A stretch of DNA of 11,305 nucleotides from an uncultured Succinatimonas sp. (lineage in GTDB: Bacteria; Pseudomonadota; Gammaproteobacteria; Enterobacterales; Succinivibrionaceae). Shown here piece after piece: positions 1 to 6,309 of this stretch. Made by a program: the position numbers and the translations under genes. The stretch is taken from NCBI GenBank assembly GCA_902465145.1, contig CABQMD010000012.1:1-11305 (forward strand), given 5' to 3'. Within the stretch, counting starts at the first letter, position 1. The number at the start of each line of letters is the position of its first letter. The notes beneath the pieces are model-generated. The model had not been told where the DNA came from and did no database searches. It saw nothing but the letters and a program-made list of their open reading frames with translations.

Positions 1-20
1 GGCGGATCCCGCCGATTTTA
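1..20 (+). terminator. possible intrinsic terminator at the left edge
   Basis: A short GC-rich hairpin (GGCGG, 3-base loop, CCGCC) is followed by GATTTTA, which reads as a weak rho-independent terminator on the plus strand. The left arm may continue outside the window. It would suit a plus-strand gene to the left that converges on ispE. No terminator is visible for ispE itself between its stop and this hairpin. The stem is short and the T run only four bases, so this is tentative. Confidence 0.28.
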
Positions 21-87
21 TAAATTCTTTAAATAAATCAATAAAATCCAAGTAATTCAAGCATTGAAAATCTTAAATAAACGAGAG

Positions 88-963
88 CTATTGAATGCAT
101 TTTAAAAAATTGTTTAACTCACCTGTTACCAAATTTTTGTTACAAGACGGAGCCATAAATACTTTGAAACCTTCGTGTTTACTCAAAAAATCGTTAAAAG
201 CATTGGTGCATGTTTCTTTACTGTCAAAACGCACGAAGCAGGAACTTCCAGATCCCGACATACATGCAACATTTCCGTAAGATGAAAGATCATCTAAAAG
301 TTTTTGTACCAACGGGTAGCGTTTTACCACACAAGGCGTGAAACTGTTTTTAAAAGGGATCTTTAGCAGTTGTTCAAGCGTACGGATCGGACTGTCTCGT
401 TTTAATTCAGGTGAGGCAAACAGCTCTTTTGTGTGAACTTTGCATCCTGGGTTTACCACCAGATACCAACGAATTGGCAACTTTACTTCCTGCAAAATCT
501 CTCCGGTGCCCTGACCGAAGGTAGTAGTCCCTTTAATAAACAATGGTACGTCGGCACCAAGGCCAGTTCCCATGGAAATTAGCTTTTCTTCTGAAAGGTT
601 AAGATCCCAAATTTTATTTAGGACTAGTAAAGTCGTAGCAGCATTGCCGGACCCCCCTCCAAGACCGCCTCCTTCAGGTAACCTCTTTGTGACGTTGATT
701 TTTATTCCTTGTTTTACCGCATATTTTGTTTTTAGTAAAACAGCTGCTTTGTAAATAAGGTTTTGCTCTTTTGGAAAATCAAAAGGTCCTTTAACTTCAA
801 TTACATCGTTTTCAATTTGCTCAAACGTCATGGTATCGCCGTAGTTAAGTACGGTAAACAAAGTTTGCAATTTATGGTAACCGTTTGATGTTCTTCCGAC
901 GATATAGAGAAAATCGTTAACTTTGCACGGGCTTATACATGAAAATACTTTACTGGTTTTCAT
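88..963 (-). CDS. ispE: 4-diphosphocytidyl-2-C-methyl-D-erythritol kinase (IspE)
   Basis: IspE is a cytoplasmic GHMP-family kinase. It phosphorylates the 2-hydroxyl of CDP-methylerythritol with ATP in the non-mevalonate (MEP) route to isoprenoid precursors. The 291 residues match the family's usual length. Visible marks are the N-terminal SPCKVN segment with the conserved Lys14 (SPAK in E. coli), DGYH-like NGYH at 27-30, the glycine-rich ATP loop PEGGGLGGGSGNA at 96-108, the LGADVP motif with the conserved Asp138, and the C-terminal glycine motif MSGSGSS at 235-241. It is the last gene of the minus-strand cluster and its start lies 14 bp inside the end of lolB, preceded by AAGGA (971-975) seven bases from the ATG. 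Overlap with lolB fits translational coupling, and lolB-ispE is a classic gammaproteobacterial pair. The usual next gene, prs, is not within the window. Confidence 0.97.
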   Translation of the reverse strand: MKTSKVFSCISPCKVNDFLYIVGRTSNGYHKLQTLFTVLNYGDTMTFEQIENDVIEVKGPFDFPKEQNLIYKAAVLLKTKYAVKQGIKINVTKRLPEGGGLGGGSGNAATTLLVLNKIWDLNLSEEKLISMGTGLGADVPLFIKGTTTFGQGTGEILQEVKLPIRWYLVVNPGCKVHTKELFASPELKRDSPIRTLEQLLKIPFKNSFTPCVVKRYPLVQKLLDDLSSYGNVACMSGSGSSCFVRFDSKETCTNAFNDFLSKHEGFKVFMAPSCNKNLVTGELNNFLKCIQ

Positions 964-1567
964 GATCGTTTCCTTTTAAAACAAAAGATGAAACGGAGGT
1001 CTTGATGGTGTAATCACCGTGATTAACCGTAACCGCTTTGGGGATCCTCAGACCGTCTGACTGCATAATTCCGGAATAACTGATTGAATAACCGTCCCAT
1101 TGGGCTTTAACTATTCTGCCTTCATTATCAAATACACGTTTTCCCTGAGGGATCCCGAGCAGTATGGGTTTTAATTTGTCAACGGGAATTGCAAATCCGA
1201 AAGCCTGTTCAAACATTAAAGCAGCGTAGTCGTCACGGTAACTTTTATCTCCTATGTTCAGGGCAAGCGTGTTTTCAGTTACCGTAGCAGACGCCAGAGA
1301 ATTTCCAAGCGGTGACTTTATAACAAGCAGGTAACCTCCGCTTAATCCCTCAAAATCATAAGCTGCACCGTCGCGTCTTCCTTGGGTAAAGATCCCAAGA
1401 CGTCCGGAGTTTTTAAAAAAGGTAAGATTGTTTAATTTTGAATAATTATCTTGCCAAGATATGAATGCATGTTTTTCAATATATTGGTTGTTGGAACATC
1501 CAGAAAGATTGAGAAGAGCCCAAACCACCGCTGTAAAGAAAATTTTGTATCTGCATTTTCTAAGCAT
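950..1567 (-). CDS. lolB: outer-membrane lipoprotein receptor LolB
   Basis: LolB is itself an outer-membrane lipoprotein. It takes lipoproteins from the periplasmic carrier LolA and inserts them into the inner leaflet of the outer membrane. The 205-residue product has a basic N-terminus, a hydrophobic signal segment (about 9-21) and a lipobox LSGC with the lipidated Cys24, followed by Ser-Asn-Asn, which carries no inner-membrane-retention Asp at +2. The mature part follows the LolB pattern: a GRLGIF strand near 56, then SPLGN (about 95-99), and an AIPVDKLKPILLGIP segment equivalent to the PIPL...ILGLP stretch of E. coli LolB. Its ATG overlaps the ycaO stop by 8 bp and has an AGAGG ribosome site (1577-1581) inside ycaO. 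The sequence is diverged, but lipobox, length and adjacency to ispE together make the call solid. Confidence 0.9.
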   Translation of the reverse strand: MLRKCRYKIFFTAVVWALLNLSGCSNNQYIEKHAFISWQDNYSKLNNLTFFKNSGRLGIFTQGRRDGAAYDFEGLSGGYLLVIKSPLGNSLASATVTENTLALNIGDKSYRDDYAALMFEQAFGFAIPVDKLKPILLGIPQGKRVFDNEGRIVKAQWDGYSISYSGIMQSDGLRIPKAVTVNHGDYTIKTSVSSFVLKGNDHENQ

Positions 1568-3317
1568 TTACGGGGACCTCTTTTATTTTGGTGTAAATGC
1601 GGATCAATTCCTGATGCATGGTGAACCCCTTTAAATCAAGATCGCTGCCGCGTAAAGCAAAGAAACGTGCCTTTCCATCAAGATGAGCTTTGACGGCGTC
1701 AAAAGTTTCATTACCGTAGAGTGAACTTAGAGCTTCCTCATAATCCTGCAATTCAAGATTTCCTTTAAGAGAGCATTCAAGAGCTTTTTCAAGACAACGG
1801 TAAAAACGAAATCTTGAGAGAGAGAGGCTGTCTTGGCAGTAACTTAAGGTCCATTGACACCAAATCAATGCATCGTTAAATTCTTTACCGGCAAGCGCTA
1901 ATAAACATTTAAGTTCCCCAAAGCGTAAAGTCGACCAAGGACTGTCGGGATCTGCCAAGACGCCAAGTTGCTGACAGACCAAAGCTTCGTCTTCAGCTCC
2001 TGAGTCATCCAATTCGTGGAAATAGCTTTGATAGGTTTCGGTACTTTCGTTTGAGTCGGGAAGTGCCAGCAATGCTTGTTGAAAGTCTATAAAGGCATTG
2101 GTGTTGTTATAGACAAGATCATCAGTAGGGTAAACTTCGCTCATACCCGGTACGATGATGCGGTATACCGGAACGCCGAGTTCTTTGTACGGACGCAGAT
2201 ATATGTCGAAACCGAGTTTTGCAATGATGTAGCGCATGGCTTTGTACTGATCGTGGGTATTACCGTTAAAGTCCCACGCGGCAAAGCGAAAGTCAGGTCC
2301 GCGACGGAACATTTGCATGGGTAAAAGACCGGTAGAGTCTACAAAATGACTGACGAGATTGACAGGATCAGCCGTTTGTTCAAGTTCAAATACAGGTGCT
2401 TCGAAATTGTCGAGATCAGAGAAGGTTCGCCCCTGCAGGAGTTCAGTTAAGGTTCGATCAAGAGCCACTTCAAAAATAGGGTGGGCTCCGAACGAGGCAC
2501 AACAGCTTCCGTTTCCCTGATTGAACAGCACCACGCACACTACAGGGAATCTTCCGCCTAAAGATGCATCGTAGACGGTTGCTTTGAACCCGTGTCCCTG
2601 CAATTTTGAGAGTGTATCCTCGCTTTTGGGGTAGCGTTTTATGATTTCAAGCGGAATTTTTGGTAATGACAACCCCTTCTTGATAATTTCTTTTTTAACG
2701 TAGCGTTCTATGATCTCTGAAAGTCCTTGCACTAAAGCTTCATAGTCTGAATTACCGGCACTCATGCCGTTGGAAGCGTAAAGATTGTCAAGAAGATTTA
2801 CCGGAAAATAGACTACTTCTCCATTTCTTGCATTGGTAAAAGGAATTGAGCAGATTCCGCGGCTTGAGGAGGATGACTGAATATCGACAAGTGAGCCTAA
2901 ATCAATTTCTAGATCTTTGGTATAAAAACGTCGTAACGAGGCGTTTAAGATCTCTGACGGCAATCCATGACTTTCATCATTGTCTTCGTGGATTTCTGTC
3001 CATTTTTCATCTTTAAAATGTACGAAAGATGATTCTGCGTTACGCTGACCTAAGAAATAGTCTGAAAATGACATATGGGTCGAGAGTCGTTCATAAAGCT
3101 CCCCGTAAGCAGATGCCAGTGCTGCAAGCTTGCTTGAGCCCTTTCCGTTTGAATAAATCACTGGGCAATCTGGAAATTCAAGATGTACGGAAAAAACGTT
3201 TGGCAATGGGTTTAGCCAACCGCTTTCGTTTACCTTAAGATTTAAACGCTCAAGTCCTTGGCGGAAACGTTGAATACTTTGTTCAAGCGGGGCATCTTTG
3301 CCTATAAGGTTGGTCAT
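1560..3317 (-). CDS. ycaO: YcaO, ATP-dependent cyclodehydratase-like protein linked to S12 methylthiolation
   Basis: YcaO-fold enzymes activate amide oxygens with ATP. The E. coli protein (about the same length) is tied by genetics to RimO-dependent beta-methylthiolation of ribosomal protein S12 and has no azoline substrate. This 585-residue protein has the ATP-binding YcaO motifs: S69-x3-E73-xx-E76-R77 and Q197-x3-E201-xx-E204-R205, with a third conserved stretch around GAHP (277-280) and E283 to R297. The region from about 430 onward is helical and looks like the E. coli-type C-terminal extension. It ends in VPVNA, not the proline-rich PxPxP tail of azoline-forming YcaOs, and no precursor-peptide or dehydrogenase gene is nearby, so a RiPP role is unlikely. 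The start is preceded by CAAAGG (3325-3330), seven bases upstream of the ATG. It is the first gene of the ycaO-lolB-ispE overlap cluster, with an unusually long, repeat-rich upstream region. Confidence 0.93.
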   Translation of the reverse strand: MTNLIGKDAPLEQSIQRFRQGLERLNLKVNESGWLNPLPNVFSVHLEFPDCPVIYSNGKGSSKLAALASAYGELYERLSTHMSFSDYFLGQRNAESSFVHFKDEKWTEIHEDNDESHGLPSEILNASLRRFYTKDLEIDLGSLVDIQSSSSSRGICSIPFTNARNGEVVYFPVNLLDNLYASNGMSAGNSDYEALVQGLSEIIERYVKKEIIKKGLSLPKIPLEIIKRYPKSEDTLSKLQGHGFKATVYDASLGGRFPVVCVVLFNQGNGSCCASFGAHPIFEVALDRTLTELLQGRTFSDLDNFEAPVFELEQTADPVNLVSHFVDSTGLLPMQMFRRGPDFRFAAWDFNGNTHDQYKAMRYIIAKLGFDIYLRPYKELGVPVYRIIVPGMSEVYPTDDLVYNNTNAFIDFQQALLALPDSNESTETYQSYFHELDDSGAEDEALVCQQLGVLADPDSPWSTLRFGELKCLLALAGKEFNDALIWCQWTLSYCQDSLSLSRFRFYRCLEKALECSLKGNLELQDYEEALSSLYGNETFDAVKAHLDGKARFFALRGSDLDLKGFTMHQELIRIYTKIKEVPVNA

Positions 3318-3423
3318 GCTGAAACCTTTGATCGTAAAAATTGCGGATTTGTAGAGGAAATATGTTCCCTAATCGCGCTTTATGAAAATTTATCCAAAAG
3401 GAGTTGTAGAAACAATGTGTTGA

Positions 3424-3433
3424 ATTTGCAAAT
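3424..3433. repeat. perfect 10-bp palindrome with TTTGCAAA core, ycaO side
   Basis: ATTTGCAAAT is a perfect palindrome 107 bp upstream of the ycaO start codon. It shares the TTTGCAAA core with the palindrome at 3675-3684. It may be an operator half of a pair, but this is inferred from symmetry and position alone. Confidence 0.35.
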
Positions 3434-3464
3434 ATAAGTTCTCTTTCACTTGGGTATATTTTAT

Positions 3465-3495
3465 ATGTTCAATATTATTGCCCGATAATGAACAT
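3465..3495. repeat. imperfect 31-bp palindrome
   Basis: Arms ATGTTCA (3465-3471) and TGAACAT (3489-3495) pair perfectly. Inner arms TTAT (3475-3478) and ATAA (3485-3488) extend the stem after a 3-base bulge, leaving the 6-base loop TGCCCG. In RNA this would be an 11-pair bulged hairpin, and in DNA a possible dimeric-regulator site. It has no downstream T run, so it is not a terminator. Confidence 0.45.
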
Positions 3496-3516
3496 TTGAG
3501 CATTACCGTGAAAAAA

Positions 3517-3533
3517 GCAAAATATGATTTTGC
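3517..3533 (-). repeat. 17-bp hairpin next to an A/T run
   Basis: GCAAAAT and ATTTTGC form a perfect 7-bp stem around a 3-base loop. On the minus strand it is directly followed by six T residues (complement of 3511-3516), so it could act as a weak terminator or attenuator for transcripts heading toward ycaO. The stem is AT-rich with only two G-C pairs. A regulatory operator is an equal alternative. Confidence 0.3.
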
Positions 3534-3674
3534 CAGGCAAGGATAGCTTATAGTTTGCCAACGATTGTAAGGTAATTTCCCTGTTTTAGCATCGTTAACG
3601 AAAAAATGTTTGTGCTTGAAAGCATTTTGTTTGCAGTTTTTAGGAGCGGGTTTGAAATCGTTGCGATCCTGCAT

Positions 3675-3684
3675 TTTTGCAAAA
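3675..3684. repeat. perfect 10-bp palindrome with TTTGCAAA core, 3731-gene side
   Basis: TTTTGCAAAA is a perfect palindrome 46 bp upstream of the ATG at 3731, a position compatible with overlap of that gene's promoter. It shares its 8-bp core with 3424-3433 at the other end of the gap. The same core also occurs once inside a coding region (10512-10519), so chance is possible. Confidence 0.35.
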
Positions 3685-3730
3685 GTCTGACATCAAAAAG
3701 CGGCTTTAACATATCTAATTAGGAGTTTTA

Positions 3731-4411
3731 ATGTCTGAAGAAAATAACAACATTGCCGACGATCAGAACTCAGAAAGCAAGGGAAAAGAAGGTCAAGGAT
3801 ATGTTTTGGGATGCCGTTTGCATGTCAGGCAAAACAGCGCCTATGACAAATTGCCTGAGTCTATTCAGGAAAAAAGACAAAGACTTGAAAAGGAATTGTC
3901 AGGAGAAAAAAGTGAGGAAGAATGCGTAAGCAGGTTTGCCACGAGAGTTCGAAAAATCAGGGAAAAAAATAGTATGAAGAAAAAAGATACTTTTCTCAAT
4001 AAAGCCAATATCAGAGCCTGCGTTATATGTGTTCTGTTGTTTGTGTTTTATATAGGTTATAACGAGTTTTTCGGACCTGATGAGATGACTGTTGCATTTG
4101 ATGATCTTAAAACGCGCCTTCCTATGAAGATAGACTCGCATACCGTTCTTGAGAAAGCATATGAAAATGATGACGGAATGTTTCTTGAGATAAAAAAGAG
4201 CGGAGATGAGTTCGTCAAAGGTAGTGACGAGGAGATAGGACAACGTTTAGATGAGTATTTAAAGCGTGCGCCCGCTTTGTGCAAAAATGAATTATTTGGG
4301 AAGTACGTAAGATCCGGGAAAGTGCTTCATGTATCATTGAGCGCAAACGAAGGGCGTCTTAAGCGTAACACAGCTGTGGACTCTTGCCCAGCCACGTCAT
4401 CAGCTAGGTAA
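3731..4411 (+). CDS. single-pass membrane protein of unknown function
   Basis: I do not recognise a characterised family. The 226-residue product has a charged, probably disordered N-terminal part (1-90) rich in Glu, Lys and Ser, with a basic helical stretch RKIREKNSMKKK just before one hydrophobic segment (about 94-113). The positive-inside rule puts the N-terminus in the cytoplasm and residues 114-226 in the periplasm. The C-terminal part starts a compact domain around DDLKTRLPMKID (124-135), then has alternating strands, a Cys at 184 and a Cys at 219 near its end. The two periplasmic Cys could form a disulfide. The LPxxID...Cys layout resembles small periplasmic domains seen in other gammaproteobacterial hypothetical proteins, but this is only an impression. 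The start is supported by AGGAG (3721-3725) five bases before the ATG. It ends 93 bp before asd on the same strand. Confidence 0.85.
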   Translation: MSEENNNIADDQNSESKGKEGQGYVLGCRLHVRQNSAYDKLPESIQEKRQRLEKELSGEKSEEECVSRFATRVRKIREKNSMKKKDTFLNKANIRACVICVLLFVFYIGYNEFFGPDEMTVAFDDLKTRLPMKIDSHTVLEKAYENDDGMFLEIKKSGDEFVKGSDEEIGQRLDEYLKRAPALCKNELFGKYVRSGKVLHVSLSANEGRLKRNTAVDSCPATSSAR

Positions 4412-4437
4412 CCGCCAGCAGTAAACGACGTCGGCAA

Positions 4438-4466
4438 CATCGTCTTATCCTTTCAGATGATGTTTT
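4438..4466 (+). terminator. weak hairpin between the membrane-protein gene and asd
   Basis: CATCGTC and GATGATG can form a 7-pair stem including one G-U pair, with an 11-base loop, followed by TTTT. It could partly terminate the upstream gene before asd. The stem is weak and the loop large, so read-through into asd is quite possible. Confidence 0.22.
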
Positions 4467-4494
4467 CCAAGAATAACAAAACTTAAGATTAACC

Positions 4495-4498
4495 GAGG
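4495..4498 (+). promoter_or_regulatory. ribosome binding site that decides the asd start
   Basis: GAGG lies directly against the ATG at 4499, too close to serve it, but is six bases from the ATG at 4505. This favours 4505 as the start. The resulting N-terminus (MQKLGLVGWRG) also lines up with E. coli Asd (MKNVGFIGWRG). Confidence 0.6.
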
Positions 4499-4504
4499 AT
4501 GAAA

Positions 4505-5617
4505 ATGCAGAAATTAGGTTTAGTCGGTTGGCGCGGTATGGTCGGTTCCGTATTGATGGAACGCATGCGCTCTGAGAAAGATTTTGATTTGGTGGAGCCG
4601 GTATTCTTCTCCACATCTCAGGCAGGAATGAAGGCTCCAGTCGTCGACGGTAAAGACACTGGATCCTTGCAGGATGGGTACGATCTGGAAGCACTGAAAG
4701 CCATGGATATTATAATCTCCACTCAGGGCGGAGATTATACTTCCAAGATCTACAAGGCTTTGCGTCAAACGGGATGGAATGGGTATTGGATTGATGCTGC
4801 GTCTACTTTGCGTATGGAGGATGAAGCAAAAATCATCCTTGATCCCGTCAATCACGACGTGCTCGACAGAGCTTTAAATGACGGTTGCCGTACTTTCGTA
4901 GGTGGTAATTGCACGGTTTCATTGCTTTTAATTGCGCTGGCTGGTCTTATCAAAACCGGCAACGTTAAGTGGATCTCTACCCAGACTTATCAGGCGGCAT
5001 CGGGAGCGGGTGCCAAAAACATGCGTGAATTGCTCTTGCAGATGGGGGCTCTTTACAATGAAACTGCAGCAGAGCTTGCCGATCCTGCTTCTTCTATTTT
5101 GGATATTGAACGTAAGGTTCGTGCCAAGATGAATGCAGCTGATTTCCCTACGGCCAATTTCGGTGCAGCACTGGCAGGATCAGTACTACCGTGGATTGAC
5201 AAGGAACTTCCAAACGGTCAAAGCAGAGAAGAGTGGAAGAGTCAGGCCGAGGCCAATAAGATTTTAGGATATGAACCCGGTACTTTGCCTATTGACGGAA
5301 ATTGCGTGCGTATCAGCTCCATGCGTTGTCACAGTCAGGCAGTGACGATTAAATTGCACAAGGAAATGTCGCTTGATGCAATCGAGGATGCCATTAAGAG
5401 TGACAACAGTTGGGTGCGTGTGATCCCCAATCATAAGGAAGTTACCTTAAAAGAACTGACACCTGCGGTTGTTTCTGGAAGTCTTAACGTTCCTGTAGGG
5501 CGTATCCGCAATATGACTCTTGGTAAGAAGTTTATATCAGCTTTTACCGTAGGCGATCAGTTGCTTTGGGGCGCAGCAGAGCCTCTGCGTTGTATGTTGC
5601 GTCAGATCTTAGGTTAA
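4505..5617 (+). CDS. asd: aspartate-semialdehyde dehydrogenase (Asd)
   Basis: Asd reduces aspartyl-4-phosphate to aspartate semialdehyde with NADPH. This is the branch point to diaminopimelate/lysine, threonine and methionine, so it is needed for peptidoglycan. From the 4505 start the protein is 370 residues, close to E. coli Asd (367). It has the nucleotide loop GLVGWRGMVGS at 5-15, the active-site Cys136 in GGNCTVS, YQAASG at 162-167 with the conserved Gln163, and RCHSQA with catalytic His276 (numbered from 4505). The sequence follows the gammaproteobacterial Asd type throughout, including the DNGQSREEW-like and TVGDQLLWGAAEPLR stretches. An in-frame ATG six bases upstream is less likely because the ribosome site abuts it. 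No lysine riboswitch is recognisable in the 93-bp upstream gap. A strong terminator follows at 5648-5680, inside the convergent gene. Confidence 0.97.
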   Translation: MQKLGLVGWRGMVGSVLMERMRSEKDFDLVEPVFFSTSQAGMKAPVVDGKDTGSLQDGYDLEALKAMDIIISTQGGDYTSKIYKALRQTGWNGYWIDAASTLRMEDEAKIILDPVNHDVLDRALNDGCRTFVGGNCTVSLLLIALAGLIKTGNVKWISTQTYQAASGAGAKNMRELLLQMGALYNETAAELADPASSILDIERKVRAKMNAADFPTANFGAALAGSVLPWIDKELPNGQSREEWKSQAEANKILGYEPGTLPIDGNCVRISSMRCHSQAVTIKLHKEMSLDAIEDAIKSDNSWVRVIPNHKEVTLKELTPAVVSGSLNVPVGRIRNMTLGKKFISAFTVGDQLLWGAAEPLRCMLRQILG

Positions 5618-5625
5618 GCTGAGAC

Positions 5626-6132
5626 TTAAGTTTCATTTTTCAAAACAAGCTCTGAAGGCAGATCCTTCAGGGCTTTTTTTACGGCTGAACCGATTTCTCG
5701 TATGTGATAGCAATGTTCAAATAATTGGGAGGAAACCGGCTCTGCAAGCCATGAAGGTATTTTAAAAAAAGGCGAATCGCGTTTGAATTTCCACGGAGCA
5801 ATCGCATAAGCCCTTAATGAAACCGTACGTAACGCATTTGCCGTGTCGTTATTCATCTTTACGGTGTAGAGAAATTCGCAGTCATTATGTATACCGTCTG
5901 CAAGACGGCATGATCCTGAAGACAGCAGTAAAAATTCATTGGCGATTTGTTCTGCTGAAGGAGCTGTGTGAGTTTTCTGGTAGTGCTCAATCATGGAATA
6001 AAGCGTCATGCCCACACCGGTAACCCGATCGTATTGCGGAGAATAGGTGGCTATGGCACCGTCATAGGTGCTGTACAGCATCAAAGGTATATGCCCATCT
6101 TCGTGAAAAATGACAGTGGCACTGATACTCAT
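5626..6132 (-). CDS. conserved-looking cytoplasmic protein of unknown function
   Basis: No family recognised with confidence. The 168-residue product has no signal peptide or membrane segment. Its N-terminus is strand-rich (SATVIFHEDGHIPLMLYSTYDG, given here only as residues 4-25 in outline), with a STYDG turn at 21-25. The middle has a CEFLYTVKM strand (85-93) and the C-terminus is helical with a Lys-rich tail. A start strand leading to an xYDG turn is seen in several small uncharacterised proteins, but I do not rest a function on it. The ATG is preceded by GGAG ten bases upstream, a slightly long spacing. It runs toward asd: its stop is 8 bp from the asd stop on the other strand, and its last 18 codons contain the asd terminator. 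It is divergent from the gene at 6310. Confidence 0.75.
   Translation of the reverse strand: MSISATVIFHEDGHIPLMLYSTYDGAIATYSPQYDRVTGVGMTLYSMIEHYQKTHTAPSAEQIANEFLLLSSGSCRLADGIHNDCEFLYTVKMNNDTANALRTVSLRAYAIAPWKFKRDSPFFKIPSWLAEPVSSQLFEHCYHIREIGSAVKKALKDLPSELVLKNET
5648..5680 (+). terminator. strong intrinsic terminator of asd
   Basis: Arms AGCTCTGAAGG (5648-5658) and CCTTCAGGGCT (5664-5674) form an 11-pair stem with one G-U pair and the 5-base loop CAGAT, followed by seven T residues (5674-5680). It begins 31 bp after the asd stop. It lies wholly inside the 3' coding end of the minus-strand gene 5626-6132. On the minus strand the same hairpin is followed by TTGTTTT and lies before that gene's stop codon. 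Confidence 0.88.
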
Positions 6133-6309
6133 ACCAAAAATTCTCCGATCTTAAGGTTCACCGTTTAAGAGCAACTAAAGGCTAAAACAGCATTGCGCAT
6201 GGAAATTTTAATTCACACTGCAGGTAATTTTCTAAGAAAGACTGTTTTTTCACTGAAAATTAAAGATCTCTTAATTTGATCCGTTGATACTAATGCGGAG
6301 GATAAGTTA

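Larger units (their letters stand above)
3318..3730. other. 413-bp intergenic region with inverted repeats, no convincing gene
   Basis: This AT-rich gap lies between the divergent ycaO and the membrane-protein gene at 3731. A 94-codon minus-strand reading frame crosses it (3390-3674), but it has no ribosome site and no recognisable protein features. The gap holds an imperfect 31-bp palindrome (3465-3495), a 17-bp hairpin (3517-3533), two TTTGCAAA-core palindromes near its ends (3424-3433 and 3675-3684), and a 6-bp inverted repeat AACGAT/ATCGTT (3560-3565 and 3591-3596). I found no good -35/-10 pair for either flanking gene. Confidence 0.6.

Noticed and set aside
1560..3317. YcaO as part of a RiPP (azoline peptide) cluster
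   Set aside because: There is no precursor peptide, E1-like or dehydrogenase gene nearby, no PxPxP end, and length and C-terminal part match E. coli YcaO.
3390..3674. 94-codon minus-strand reading frame in the gap
   Set aside because: It has no ribosome site, its composition is that of random AT-rich DNA, and inverted repeats run through it. I see no family resemblance.
4412..4504. Lysine riboswitch upstream of asd
   Set aside because: The gap is about 90 bp, too short for the lysine riboswitch, and lacks its multi-helix layout.
4404..4855. Minus-strand reading frames opposite asd
   Set aside because: They are shadows of the clear plus-strand Asd frame and its leader, with no ribosome sites or recognisable features.
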